Below, piece after piece: positions 1 to 9,299 of a stretch of DNA of 64,000 nucleotides; the stretch's first letter is position 1, and each line of letters begins with the position of its first letter. The translations under genes and the position numbers were made by a program. This DNA comes from Legionella sp. PC1000. Lineage in GTDB: Bacteria; Pseudomonadota; Gammaproteobacteria; Legionellales; Legionellaceae. Below the pieces are notes generated by a model. The model worked only from the letters and a program-made list of their open reading frames with translations. It was not told where the DNA came from and did no database searches. The stretch lies in contig NZ_CP059400.1 in the NCBI RefSeq assembly GCF_014109805.1, forward strand, positions 3,008,001 to 3,072,000, in the 5' to 3' direction.

Positions 1-141
1 ATATTCGAGCATTCATAAGCTTTTTTTCGTTCAAGATGAGCCAAATATGGCTTTCCTCTCATAGAACCGTGAACAACTTGTTATACCACAATACCTTAAC
101 TAATATAACGTAAAAGCACAGAGTATTCATTTAAGGGATTT

Positions 142-654
142 ATGATGAACACCATTCAACGCTTTATCAAAGCACAACAAGGCCAAGACGCATATATCTC
201 ATTCCAACAGGCTTATGATGAACTCAAAGCTGGAAGCAAACAAAGCCACTGGATATGGTATGTCTTTCCTCAGTTAAAACAGCTTGGGTTCAGTTCTATA
301 GCTCAACATTTTGGCATTGTTGATTTCAAAGAAACGTGCGCCTATTTGCAAAATGAAGAACTTTTTCAAAATTATGATGCAATAAGCCAACTGGTAGAAC
401 AACAACTAAAAAGAAAAATCCCTGCTCTTATCCTTATGAATGGGGATACGGATACTAAGAAACTGGTGTCAAGCCTCACTTTATTTCGAGAAGCGGCTTC
501 ATTTCTTGAGCGCCAGGGAGATACATCGCAGGATTTTGCTGCACTTGCTCATTGTTGTGATCGAATTCTAAACGAAACCGCAAAACAAGGTTATTTTCCT
601 TGTGAGCTCACTCTTGATTTGGTACAGGAACAGAAAAATAATCAGTATGACTAG
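142..654 (+). CDS. DUF1810 family protein
   Basis: A 170-residue cytosolic protein of the DUF1810 family, whose biochemical role is unknown. The family hallmark is visible near residues 34-49: a Lys-Gln-Ser-His-Trp segment followed by W-Y-V-F-P-Q-L and a Gly, as in other members, with a Phe-Arg-Glu stretch further on. Length is normal for the family. Two adjacent ATG codons (142 and 145) are possible; AAGGGA at 133-138 is better spaced for the second. There is no signal peptide or membrane segment. It stands alone on the plus strand, with repeat-rich non-coding DNA downstream. Confidence 0.8.
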   Translation: MMNTIQRFIKAQQGQDAYISFQQAYDELKAGSKQSHWIWYVFPQLKQLGFSSIAQHFGIVDFKETCAYLQNEELFQNYDAISQLVEQQLKRKIPALILMNGDTDTKKLVSSLTLFREAASFLERQGDTSQDFAALAHCCDRILNETAKQGYFPCELTLDLVQEQKNNQYD

Positions 655-1097
655 CACGTGGACAATTCCTCCATAGCTATGTCCCGTGATTTTTTCCTGT
701 CTCTTGATCACATCTTTGCCTACGCCCCGCGGCTTGTCCGCGAGGTCCAGTGTTTTAGGGCAGAGCCTCTGGATCCTGCGGACAAGCCCTGAACGATCGT
801 CAGTTTTCTAAATTTATCATGTACCACTTAAGTTTCTCTACGTACCGCTTAAATTTCTCTACGTACTGCTTTCCTACATACCGCGCTTTATGCGCGGTAT
901 CCAGAACGATATTTTAAGATGCCGCTGAGCATTTCTATAGCAAGATCCCCTGGATACCGCGCATAAAGCGCGGGACGTAGGCAGTGAAAATTGACCAACA
1001 CACCATGGGACAAATTAAAAATTTTTTGGCCCTGTTTTTTCTTTCTTTCTAAGGTGTATGATTGCTTCATAAAATAATTTAAATTATCGGAAATATA
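655..1097. repeat. Non-coding block of dispersed palindromic repeats
   Basis: This gene-free stretch holds several repeat pieces. A GC-rich palindrome (CCGCGGCTTGTCCGCG) lies near 728-743, and a close copy recurs near 33285. A roughly 21-bp direct repeat built on TACGTACCGCTTAAATTTCTC occurs about two and a half times at 818-875. Two REP-like palindromes (CCGCGCTTTATGCGCGG core) face each other at about 879-903 and 949-974, separated by about 45 bp. The small open frame across 888-1070 is formed by the repeats and is not called as a gene. Confidence 0.75.
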
Positions 1098-2399
1098 ATG
1101 AGAAAGTTCGCTGGCATCCTTTTTCTATTTTTAAATCTAGGGATTCAACCTGTAAATGCAAACAATCTCAGTTCAATAGAAAAACAGATAACCCGGTACA
1201 TTACAACTCAATCTCAAGAACAACTTTCATTATTAGAACAATTAGTCAATACCAACAGCGGCACTACAAATCTTACAGGAATTGATAAGGTTGGAAACAT
1301 AATACGCCAGCAACTAGACCAACTTGGATTTAAAACTTTTTGGGTTACAGAACCACCAGCCATGCATCGAGCAGGAACCTTGGTTGCTCAGCGCACTGGC
1401 CATAAAGGCAAAAAATTGCTTTTAATTGGCCATCTAGACACAGTGTTTCCTGCAGATAGTCCATTTCAACATTTTCAATATAAAGGAGCTGTTGCAACAG
1501 GTCCGGGGGTCATCGATGACAAAGGGGGAATCGTTGTAATCCTTTATGCCTTAAAAGCCTTACACGAAATGCATGCTTTAGATAATGCAAATATAACTGT
1601 TATTTTAACAGGTGATGAAGAAGATTCTGGAAAACCCACCTCGATTTCAAGAAAACCTTTAGTCGATGCAGCAAAGAATAGTGATATTGCCTTGGATTTT
1701 GAGTGGGCAATTACACCCGATACAGCAACCATTGCGCGTAGAGGCATAGCACACTGGACAGTAGAAACTCATGGTAATGAAGCACACTCCTCAGAAATTT
1801 TTCAAAAACAAGCGGGTTATGGTGCTATTTATGAGTTGGTACGTATCCTAAATACAATGCGTACTGAGTTAAGTGGGGAGCGCTTTTTATCATTTAGTCC
1901 AGGCCTTGTTTTAGGTGGAACCACGATTAATAGTAAAAATAACATTCAAGGCGAGACTTTTGGCAAGGGGAATGTCATTGCAAAAATTGCGATGGCAAAT
2001 GGCGATTTACGTTTTATTAGCGAACAACAAAAGAAGGCAGCAGAAAAAAAAATCACTGATATTGTTACCCATCACTTACCTGGTACCACAGCGTCCGTTA
2101 TATTCCAAGAGGGTATCCCGAGTATGCCGCCTGCTCCAGCCAATAAAGCGTTATTAAAACAATATAGTGAAGTCAGTGAAGACTTAGGACAAGGCGTAGT
2201 ACATCCTCTTGATCCAGGTGTAAGAGGTGCCGGGGATGTGTCCCACATTGCCTCTCTAGTAAATGGGGCATTAGCAGGTTTAGGACCCGTAGGCACTGGT
2301 GCACACTCAGTAAAAGAAACTTTAGATGTCCCTTCTCTTTTAACCCAAACTCAACGCGCATCCCTATTGATTTATCGATTAATTAACAATTTCAATTAA
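1098..2399 (+). CDS. Secreted M20-family metallopeptidase
   Basis: A 433-residue M20 (glutamate carboxypeptidase-like) zinc peptidase. Residues 1-21 form a signal peptide (basic start, hydrophobic core, ending VNA), so it should act in the periplasm or outside the cell. Metal-site motifs are in order: GHLDTV (H112, D114), GVIDDKGG (137-144, Asp ligand), TGDEEDSG (171-178, catalytic Glu and Glu ligand) and a C-terminal GAHS (His about 403). The GNEAHSS stretch near 226-232 fits the dimerisation domain. Family knowledge predicts cleavage of an amino acid from a small peptide or N-acyl amino acid; the substrate cannot be read from sequence. It appears monocistronic. Confidence 0.85.
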   Translation: MRKFAGILFLFLNLGIQPVNANNLSSIEKQITRYITTQSQEQLSLLEQLVNTNSGTTNLTGIDKVGNIIRQQLDQLGFKTFWVTEPPAMHRAGTLVAQRTGHKGKKLLLIGHLDTVFPADSPFQHFQYKGAVATGPGVIDDKGGIVVILYALKALHEMHALDNANITVILTGDEEDSGKPTSISRKPLVDAAKNSDIALDFEWAITPDTATIARRGIAHWTVETHGNEAHSSEIFQKQAGYGAIYELVRILNTMRTELSGERFLSFSPGLVLGGTTINSKNNIQGETFGKGNVIAKIAMANGDLRFISEQQKKAAEKKITDIVTHHLPGTTASVIFQEGIPSMPPAPANKALLKQYSEVSEDLGQGVVHPLDPGVRGAGDVSHIASLVNGALAGLGPVGTGAHSVKETLDVPSLLTQTQRASLLIYRLINNFN

Positions 2400-2652
2400 T
2401 TTCTCCCAATTTTTAAAAAAATTTGCAGTATAATATAAACTTACAATCTTTTTTCGAGGGGTTTCCTTGAGCCCTAATTAAAATTAATGAGTTCTCCATA
2501 CCTCAATTTTAGTGTGCCTGCTCACAAACGCTATAATATAGTTAAGAAGCCTTTAATTAATCAGTAATGGCTCTCATGAATTAGCTTTTATGAATTTTTA
2601 AATTCTAACTGCTATTTAAATTTTCATTAAACATTTAACATACAATTTTTTT
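2400..2652. promoter_or_regulatory. AT-rich intergenic region with promoter-like boxes
   Basis: This spacer separates the M20 peptidase from selO. It contains TATAAT-like hexamers at about 2431 (GTATAATATAAAC) and about 2532 (CTATAATATAG), either of which could be a -10 box for selO. No hairpin with a T-run is evident. The assignment is by eye only. Confidence 0.3.
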
Positions 2653-4143
2653 ATGGATTGGCTTGATTTGATTCCTTACATTTACCCGAGTTCTTATCTC
2701 AAATTACCTGCTAATTTTTATGAGGTGATCGAGCCAACGCCGATCGCAAATCCTTATTTAGTTAAATTCAATCACGAATTGGCTTCGTATCTTTGTGCTC
2801 CGAACTCCTCTTCTACCCATGAAAAAGAGATAATCTCTTTTTATGCCGGAAACCGAGTGCCTGCACATCTTAAAAGCATTGCATTAGCCTATGCAGGACA
2901 TCAATTCGGATACTATGTTCCCCTTTTGGGAGATGGGCGCGCTGTGTTACTTGGTGAACTATGCAGTCAAGATGGAAAGCGATGGGATATACAACTCAAA
3001 GGCTCGGGAAAAACAATGTTTTCGCGAATGGGCGATGGTAGAGCTCCCCTTTCCGCAGTATTAAGAGAATATCTAATCAGTGAAGCAATGCACGGTTTAA
3101 ATATTCCAACTACCCGTTGCCTAGCTGCCATAGCAAGCCAAGAAAAGATCTATCGCCAAGATGGCCCTGTACCATTAGGTGTATTAACCCGAGTTGCATC
3201 CAGCAGCCTGCGGGTAGGTTCTTTTGAATACGCCGCTGCTCAAAAAGATAACCACTTACTCCAATCCCTCGCGAACTATGCTCTTGAAAGACACTATCCC
3301 GAACTTTTACCCAGCGCACACCCCTATCTCGAACTGTTTAAAAAAGTTGTGGATCGCCAAGCATACCTCATTGCTGAATGGATGGGAGTCGGCTTTATTC
3401 ATGGAGTCATGAATACAGATAATATGACCATATCCGGTGAAACCATCGATTATGGCCCTTGTGCGTTTATGGATGAATTTGACTTTGGTACTGTATTTAG
3501 CTCTATTGATCATGCAGGTCGTTATGCATTTGGAAATCAAGCCGCTATAGCAAAGTGGAATTTAGCACAATTTAGTCTAAGCTTATTGCCCCTATTTAAA
3601 GATAAGGAAGCACCCAAACAAATGCTCGAAGTGCTCAACTCATTCACAGAACGCTTTTCTCAATACTGGAACAAAAAAATAAGAGAGAAGTTAGGCCTTT
3701 CTGAAGAACATACTCATACGAGAGAACTTATTAATAATTTTTTCGCGTTATTACAGCAACATAAACCGGATTTTACAAATACCTTTAGGCTTTTGAGCCA
3801 AGCCATTGATTGTGAACGCTCGCAGAACGATTTAATCAACGCACTAGGAAATCAACCTAACAGTAAACAGTGGATTACTGATTGGTTAGTGTGTATTAAA
3901 CAACAAAATGTTGAGGTCAACAAAATAAAATCCAAGATGAATCAAATAAACCCAGCCTATATTCCCAGAAACCACTTAATTGAAAATGCAATTAGAGACT
4001 TTATTGAAAACAATGACAGTACCTTAATGAATACCCTTTTAGCAGTACTGAAAAATCCTTATCGCCAACAGAGAAACACTGAAAAATTACAATGTTTGCC
4101 TATGCCCCATGAACGAGTATATCAAACGTTCTGCGGAACTTAA
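2653..4143 (+). CDS. selO: Protein adenylyltransferase SelO (YdiU family)
   Basis: A 496-residue SelO/YdiU pseudokinase-fold enzyme, known in the family to transfer AMP to Ser/Thr/Tyr of target proteins and linked to oxidative-stress responses. Diagnostic segments are YAGHQFG (70-76), LLGDGRA (91-97), LKGSGKT (115-121, nucleotide-binding Lys), GDGRAPL (127-133), the catalytic-loop-like MNTDNM (253-258) and the DFG-equivalent DYGPC (266-270). Cys270 and the near-terminal Cys494 (TFCGT end) sit where the E. coli protein has its redox-active cysteine pair, a feature of non-selenocysteine bacterial forms. No convincing ribosome-binding site precedes the ATG. Downstream is a repeat array, so it is probably monocistronic. 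Confidence 0.92.
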   Translation: MDWLDLIPYIYPSSYLKLPANFYEVIEPTPIANPYLVKFNHELASYLCAPNSSSTHEKEIISFYAGNRVPAHLKSIALAYAGHQFGYYVPLLGDGRAVLLGELCSQDGKRWDIQLKGSGKTMFSRMGDGRAPLSAVLREYLISEAMHGLNIPTTRCLAAIASQEKIYRQDGPVPLGVLTRVASSSLRVGSFEYAAAQKDNHLLQSLANYALERHYPELLPSAHPYLELFKKVVDRQAYLIAEWMGVGFIHGVMNTDNMTISGETIDYGPCAFMDEFDFGTVFSSIDHAGRYAFGNQAAIAKWNLAQFSLSLLPLFKDKEAPKQMLEVLNSFTERFSQYWNKKIREKLGLSEEHTHTRELINNFFALLQQHKPDFTNTFRLLSQAIDCERSQNDLINALGNQPNSKQWITDWLVCIKQQNVEVNKIKSKMNQINPAYIPRNHLIENAIRDFIENNDSTLMNTLLAVLKNPYRQQRNTEKLQCLPMPHERVYQTFCGT

Positions 4144-4702
4144 GATGACTCGACATGCAAAGGGTAAACACAACTAACTTTTGAGCAGAAGACCACTTTT
4201 CTTATCTCCTTGTCATACCGAGCTTTTCTAGCGCGTCTATTTGCATGACAGCACTGGGAATTCCGCGCATAAAGCGCGGAACGTAGGTATTTTGTTTTAT
4301 GCGATAAGATGCGTTTGCCTTGTCCCATATCTTTTTTGCCTACTTGCCGTGCTTTATGCACGGCATCCAGTTGATCTGCATGAGGCAAAAAGGCTGGATT
4401 CCGCGCATAAAGAGCGGAACGTAGGCATTTTGTTTTATGCGATAAGGTACGTTTGCCTTGTCCATATCTTTTTTGCCTACTTGCCGTGCTTTATGCGCGG
4501 CATCCAGTTGATCTGCATGAGGCAAAAAGGCTGGATTCCGCGCATAAAGCGCGGAACGTAGGCATTTTGTTTTATGCGATAAGACGCGTTTGCCTTGTCC
4601 ATATCTTTTTTGATCTACCTGCCGTGCTTTATGCGCGGCATCCAGTCGAGCGTGAAATGGAGAACAAAGCTGAATTCCGCATAAGCAAAACGGATCAATA
4701 AA
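4144..4702. repeat. Tandem array of ~138-bp units carrying REP-like palindromes
   Basis: Three head-to-tail units begin at 4261, 4399 and 4536 (periods 138 and 137 bp), and a decayed start of a fourth lies near 4675. Each unit has a palindromic TTCCGCGCATAAAGCGCGGAA-type element at its start and a second, related palindrome (GCCGTGCTTTATGCGCGGC) near its end, in inverted orientation. Open frames on both strands here are repeat artefacts. The region is non-coding. Confidence 0.85.
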
Positions 4703-5227
4703 TTAAATGATTTTCTGATAAAGAACTTCTTTTAATAAAGCCCCGCCCTCATAAAATTCTTCTAATTTGGTTGAGTTTGTGGCTTCAAAACCTAAGGCAT
4801 CATAGAATTTGCGTGCTTGAATATTGTCTTCGAATACCCATAGAAGTATTTTCTTATATCCCTGATTTGCGAGTTCAGAAATCGCAGCCAGACATAATTG
4901 GGTTCCTAATCCCATGCGCCAGTAATCGGGATGTAAATAAATAGCACTGATCTCACCCATTGATCTATCCGCACTAAAATCACGAAAAGGACAAATGCTG
5001 GCAAAACCAACAGTTTGATTGTTGATTTCCATGATTAATACTTTAACTTCCTGCTCTATCAAATTGCGCCACTGCAGAGTTCGTTCTTCCAAGGATAAGT
5101 TTTGTAATATAATTTCTGGAATGAAATCTCGATACATCTTTTGCCAGGAACAGATATGAATTTGAGCAATAGCTTCAGCATCATCTAATGTAGCTGTCCG
5201 GATACTGGGCGTTAAATTTTTAATCAT
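4703..5227 (-). CDS. GNAT family N-acetyltransferase
   Basis: A 174-residue GNAT acyl-CoA transferase. The fold is recognisable from the N-terminal SIRTATLDDAEAIAQIH strand-helix, the Trp-Gln-Lys-Met-Tyr helix typical of one GNAT subgroup, and the acetyl-CoA pyrophosphate loop RMGLGTQL (motif A) near residue 113. The C-terminal NIQARKFYDALGF helix-strand is classical motif B. The start is placed at 5227, preceded by TTTAAGG; an in-frame upstream extension of 15 residues is unlikely. The substrate is unknown. It is divergent from sodC, whose start lies 131 bp away. Confidence 0.85.
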   Translation of the reverse strand: MIKNLTPSIRTATLDDAEAIAQIHICSWQKMYRDFIPEIILQNLSLEERTLQWRNLIEQEVKVLIMEINNQTVGFASICPFRDFSADRSMGEISAIYLHPDYWRMGLGTQLCLAAISELANQGYKKILLWVFEDNIQARKFYDALGFEATNSTKLEEFYEGGALLKEVLYQKII

Positions 5228-5358
5228 AATAAAAACCTTAAAGACGTAATTAATTTCTAATAAATTATTCACGTTCTTTTAAATTCAATATTTAAATAAC
5301 TCATATAAGTGATATGCTATGTTAGAATGAAAAAATTGTCACTAAAAAGGATTTAGCC

Positions 5359-5859
5359 ATGTATAAATTCAAACAAAAAGAACAAATAATTCTGGGGGCA
5401 ATGACCTTGTTTATCGCATCAATGGCCACTGCAGGAACTGTAACGAGTGATGTTTCCACCACTGATGGAACTTCAGTAGGAAAAGTCGTTTTTGAGGACA
5501 GCAAATACGGTTTACTTATTAAGCCCCAATTGACCGGGCTTCCTGCAGGAGCTCGCGGCTTCCACATCCACCAACACCCCGATTGTGGTGATCATGCTAA
5601 AAAAGCGGGCGCCCATTTAGATCCTGCCAAAACCAATAAACATCTTGGTCCATATGGCACGGGGCATTTAGGTGATTTACCTGTGTTGGTTGTGGATAGT
5701 AATGGCGAAGCAAATACTCCTACATTAGCACCTCGTTTAAAAACTAAAGATATTAAGGGACATGCCATTATGATTCACGCCGGTGGAGATAATTATAGTG
5801 ATAATCCTACTTTGGGGGGCGGCGGTGACCGTATTGCGTGTGGAAAAATTCCTTCTTAA
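5359..5859 (+). CDS. sodC: Periplasmic Cu/Zn superoxide dismutase
   Basis: A 166-residue SodC that converts superoxide to hydrogen peroxide and oxygen. A signal peptide covers about residues 1-25. Copper and zinc ligands are visible: H69 and H71 in GFHIHQHPDC, bridging and zinc His in GAHLD (86) and KHLGP (95), the Asp in LGDLP (106), and the final copper His in the KGHAIMIH segment. C76 and C161 form the conserved disulfide. Length and motif order match bacterial SodC, which in intracellular pathogens protects against host superoxide. It sits just upstream of a small membrane protein (83 bp gap) that may be co-transcribed. Confidence 0.95.
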   Translation: MYKFKQKEQIILGAMTLFIASMATAGTVTSDVSTTDGTSVGKVVFEDSKYGLLIKPQLTGLPAGARGFHIHQHPDCGDHAKKAGAHLDPAKTNKHLGPYGTGHLGDLPVLVVDSNGEANTPTLAPRLKTKDIKGHAIMIHAGGDNYSDNPTLGGGGDRIACGKIPS

Positions 5860-5942
5860 TTATAAAAATACACTTTTGAATTCAGATGCAGTTGAGTTTG
5901 TATCCGGATTATTCTAGTCTTAACAATAAAAAGAGAGATGTT

Positions 5943-6452
5943 ATGCCCGGTTTTTTTTCAAAGTTAGGATCGACTTGGGATCAATATTATAGTTTGCGAA
6001 GCAAATACGCTGAGTTGATTCCAATCCCCAATCCATCTTATTTTAAACCTATTCATGAAAAGAATAACTTTAGAAAAGACTTTACAGAGGACTGTGCTGA
6101 CTTAATTGTTCGCCCCATTTATTGTCCTATCTGGTTAGGGGTGAATGCATTATTGCTGTTTTTAAAAAGCTTTATTTTTCTGATGGCTGCTTTATTGTTA
6201 ACCGTCCCAGCTTTGTTATTAGCAATTTTTGCCCCTAGTTCAGATATCAGTTCCAGTACTTGTTCTGCATTCAAAACCTGTGCAGCACATACTATTGTGG
6301 ATGCAACTATGGGTATTATCGCAGTCTGTGCTGCAGTTGCCTCTATTGTTTTTAATCCCATATATTTGCTTACTCGATTCCTAAGTACTGTTGTTGAACA
6401 TTTAAATGAAGTCACTGAATCGTGTTGTGGTTTGACTATCGCTCGGTTTTAA
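5943..6452 (+). CDS. Hypothetical two-segment membrane protein
   Basis: A 169-residue protein not recognised as any named family. The chosen ATG at 5943 has a purine-rich AGAGAG site upstream; a longer frame from 5886 lacks one. The N-terminal 55 residues are polar. Two long hydrophobic stretches (about 61-97 and 115-148) follow, joined by a short Ser/Cys-rich loop, and the Cys-rich tail is short. Such a membrane hairpin at the C-terminal end is common among Legionella-type effectors that insert in host membranes, but an ordinary inner-membrane protein is equally possible. A second hairpin-type protein lies at 53549-54175, without obvious sequence identity. Confidence 0.6.
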   Translation: MPGFFSKLGSTWDQYYSLRSKYAELIPIPNPSYFKPIHEKNNFRKDFTEDCADLIVRPIYCPIWLGVNALLLFLKSFIFLMAALLLTVPALLLAIFAPSSDISSSTCSAFKTCAAHTIVDATMGIIAVCAAVASIVFNPIYLLTRFLSTVVEHLNEVTESCCGLTIARF

Positions 6453-6501
6453 TTCTTCTGTCCTGAAATAAAATCTACTTTCCAGAAATCAAAAAAACTA
6501 C

Positions 6502-6524
6502 ATTCCGCGCTTTATGCGCGGAAT
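6502..6524. repeat. REP-like palindrome
   Basis: A perfect palindrome (ATTCCGCGC, TTTAT loop, GCGCGGAAT) lies between two converging genes. It belongs to the same family as the elements at 879-974, 4261-4673 and 12070-12090. It could form a strong hairpin in transcripts from either side. Confidence 0.8.
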
Positions 6525-6641
6525 CCATCTCGGATCCCTTTCATGCACGATCGACACATAGGCCTCTCCTTTGACCAATCACCTTCATGCCTCCCGCAAC
6601 TTGGTCGAGACGTAGGCAAGATGTTACTTATTACACTATCA

Positions 6642-7085
6642 TTAAGAAGGTTTGCTGTATCTGCCAACTAATTCAGCATGCTCAATAATGTGATTTTGCA
6701 TGGCAGTCTCTATTTCCTTTTTTGTCGCATGCTCTCCTAGATTTAATAAAGTATCTAAAGCATAGAGTTTAAAGAAATAACGATGCGTACCGCTTGGGGG
6801 GCAAGGTCCACCATAGCCTGTTCTGTTCCAACTATTTCGCGCACTGATTGCATTCAACGGAATACTTCCTGTTTTAAGTTCGTGACAATCAGCAGGCAGA
6901 TTAAATAAAATCCAGTGTACCCACAATCCCATTGGCGCGTCAGGATCATCCATGATTAGAGCAAAAGATTGAGTATTTTTAGGTACATTTTTCCATATTA
7001 ATGGCGGAGAATGATCGTCACCATTGCAGGTATATTCTTTAGGAATAAGCGCATTATGAGCAAACGCAGGACTCTCTAATATCAT
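6642..7085 (-). CDS. YbhB/YbcL family PEBP-like protein
   Basis: A 147-residue phosphatidylethanolamine-binding-protein-like (Raf kinase inhibitor-like) protein. The ligand-pocket signature DDPDAP followed by WVHWILFNLP is present near residues 53-72, and the second signature (YGGPCPPSGTHRYFFKLYAL) lies near 101-120. No signal peptide is seen. The start at 7085 is supported by AAGGAG eight bases upstream; the frame extends further but without a site. Bacterial members have poorly known roles. It is transcribed in the same direction as the downstream gene set but 85 bp or more from its neighbours. Confidence 0.9.
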   Translation of the reverse strand: MILESPAFAHNALIPKEYTCNGDDHSPPLIWKNVPKNTQSFALIMDDPDAPMGLWVHWILFNLPADCHELKTGSIPLNAISARNSWNRTGYGGPCPPSGTHRYFFKLYALDTLLNLGEHATKKEIETAMQNHIIEHAELVGRYSKPS

Positions 7086-7170
7086 TGCACACTCCTTATG
7101 CGAAACCTCTATTTGCAATTTAGACTATTTTTAAACAAAAATACAGGCATATGGCTTAGAACTTCTTGGA

Positions 7171-7482
7171 TTATATTTTTAATTTTCCTCTCAAAATCTG
7201 CCAAAGCATGACAAAATCGCCCACCAGACTATATAAAGGATAACGAAATGTAGCGGGTTTATTTTTTTCATAGACCAAATGCCCAATCCAGGAAAATCCA
7301 TAACCCACCATAAGCATCAGAATAAGCCATAAGTAACTCCAAGTGAAAAGAAAAAAAAGAAAACTCAAGCAAGCTAAAGAAGTTCCCAGAACATGCAAAC
7401 GCCGACACATCACTGTTTTATGTTCACGCAGGTAAAAAGGATAAAACTCATTAAAGCTTGAAAATTTCTTATCTTTTTTCAT
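7171..7482 (-). CDS. Mpo1-like (DUF962) membrane protein
   Basis: A 103-residue integral membrane protein of the Mpo1/DUF962 family. It has the expected order: an N-terminal SFNEFYPFYLREH segment, a CRRLHVLGT stretch carrying a conserved His, two hydrophobic helices (about 34-70), and the GHLVYEKNKPATFRYPLYS segment before a final FVMLWQIL helix. The yeast homologue is an iron-dependent dioxygenase of sphingolipid-derived 2-hydroxy fatty acids; whether the short bacterial form is catalytic is not shown here. The metal-binding histidines appear to be present. Confidence 0.85.
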   Translation of the reverse strand: MKKDKKFSSFNEFYPFYLREHKTVMCRRLHVLGTSLACLSFLFFLFTWSYLWLILMLMVGYGFSWIGHLVYEKNKPATFRYPLYSLVGDFVMLWQILRGKLKI

Positions 7483-7563
7483 AAGAATTTAGAAAATAAC
7501 TCCAAAGTTTTTAAATTTTAGTTTAAAAATTCAATGTTATTATTTTTAAAGAACGTATTGGAT

Positions 7564-7590
7564 CCCGCGGATAAACCGCGGGACGTAGGA
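7564..7590. repeat. REP-like palindrome
   Basis: CCCGCGG, ATAAA loop, CCGCGGG, followed by the ACGTAGG tail that also follows the other palindromes of this family. It is located just beyond the 3' end of the interrupted protease gene and could act as a transcription barrier. Confidence 0.7.
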
Positions 7591-7635
7591 CGATTAAGAA
7601 CCATACACAGCATATCTATCGAGGAAAAGATGCAA

Positions 7636-9203
7636 TTATAAATAACACCCTACTCCATCATAACCAATCACATGGCATGACTTGTAAGCACTTTGATCGA
7701 GCCGATAACTTACAGAACCATAATAGGCAATAATCGTTCCCTTTTTAGTTTGTTCTATATGAGGTTTTTGAAAGTTTGCTACAGCCTCGCATGTGGTGTG
7801 GTTTTTTATCCAAACTCCCCCCTCTGAAATAACACGAGCCTTGTTGGGAGTTAATGCATCCTTTCCACATTTTTGAATTGCCAAACGTTCCATTTTTGGA
7901 GCGGAAAAGAGGAGATCATAACCCGCTGCTGCTGCCTTAACCGCATTTTCAGCATCCAAAATTCCATGTCCGCAAGGTTTCTTACCAACACATGATTTGT
8001 TGGCATCAGTACTTACTCCAAAATCATGCGTCGTTGTATAGAGTAATTGTTCCACTTGTTCTGGACTAAGCACTTTTTCACTGGCTGCAATAATCAATCC
8101 AGCAACACCAGCAACATGGGGGGTTGCCATACTGGTCCCTTGATAAAAATCAAAACCAGATCCATTATAACCACCTCCGGGATTTACTGTGGATAAAATT
8201 CCTCCCCAAGTACCATAGCGTTTGTCCCCCCCTGGAGCAGATAAAGTAACGCTTGGGCCATAGTTCGAAAAATAGGACCTAAGCCCCTCGGGTCCAGTAG
8301 AGGCAACTTTAATGGTTCCATTACAGATTGCAGGTGCATTAAAATGTTCCCAAACATTATCATTTCCTGCTGCAATAGCGAGTACCGCTCCTTTTTTGCG
8401 TGCAAAAAAGACTGCTTCCTGTAACGCTTGATCACAATAATCAATTTCTTCTTTTGGGCCCTTGTCCACGCCAAAGCTCATGTTCAAAATTTTGGCAGGA
8501 TGAATATTAGAAGGTACTCCAGGAACATCTCCTCCTACAGACCAATAAATGGCATTGATGACTGAGCTTTCATAGAACATGCCATTAGCAGCAGGAATTT
8601 TTAAAGGAAGAATTTTTAAATCTTCACCCATGCCGCTCATAACGTTCCCATAACCCGCAATAGTTCCAGCGACATGAGTACCATGGTAGGATCGGGTTTC
8701 ATCGATTAAGTTATTATTATTTCCTGCAAAATTCCAACCCCATAGATTGCCTGCACTATCTTTTACCAGGTTATTGATCAAACTATCATTTAAAGCAATC
8801 CCGGTATCTAAGACTGCAACGACTATTGGCTTTTTAGAAAAACCAGTGGTATAGGCCCAAGCACCATCTCTCACTCCAGGCTTGGATTCCAACATAATCC
8901 CTGCAGGACGGGAAAACTCATCCCACTGACTTTCGTGCGATAATAAATCACCTGTACCCAAAATCTCAGGATCCGGAACGGGTTTAAAATAACTAATTCT
9001 GTCTTTAACTGCGTATAAGACTTGGGGATTTTTACGCAAACGCTCCAAAATCAAAGACGAAGCATCTTTATCAACTTCTTTAGCCAAAGTACTGTTTGTT
9101 GTGTCTAAAATTAATAAAAAAGCACCATTAGCCATAGGATTTAATTCTTTCACGGGTAACTGGGTTACCTGCTTTATTTGTGACTTTAAAGAAGAAACAC
9201 TAG
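7636..9203 (-). pseudogene. Subtilisin-like (S8) serine protease, 3' part split by an IS
   Basis: This is the main part of a secreted S8 protease whose first 38 codons lie beyond the insertion element, at 10068-10183. The open frame from a GTG at 9153 encodes 505 residues with the full catalytic triad: D116 in VVAVLDTG, H157 in HGTHVAGT, S341 in QGTSMATPHVAG, and oxyanion Asn264 in AAGN. A propeptide-like segment precedes the domain, and a Cys-containing C-terminal extension of about 100 residues follows it. The insertion removes the signal peptide, so any product from an internal start would stay in the cytosol. Deleting the element and one CTAG copy restores an uninterrupted 559-codon frame, so the inactivation looks recent. 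Confidence 0.9.
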
Positions 9204-9237
9204 GTTCCGTGAACCAATTTTTTTAATTACTTGAAAA

Positions 9238-9299
9238 GTAGGCAGTTTTTATAGTGAAATTCGATTGCGATCGTTAACAACACTAATGGAACTGCCTAC
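9238..9299 (+). promoter_or_regulatory. Hairpin abutting the transposase start codon
   Basis: A 10-bp perfect inverted repeat (GTAGGCAGTT at 9238-9247, AACTGCCTAC at 9290-9299) has its second arm directly against the ATG at 9300. In a transcript entering from outside the element this stem would cover the translation start region, whereas a transcript starting within the loop would lack the first arm. This resembles the known protection of IS10 and IS50 transposases from read-through expression. It is inferred from base pairing only. Confidence 0.5.

Noticed and set aside
888-1070. Minus-strand 60-codon frame
   Set aside because: It is built almost wholly from facing REP palindromes; no family resemblance.
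4261-4673. CRISPR array
   Set aside because: Units are 137-138 bp with no unique spacers, and there are no cas genes.
4140-4701. Several frames on both strands
   Set aside because: They arise from the 138-bp tandem repeat and encode mirrored copies of the same peptide.
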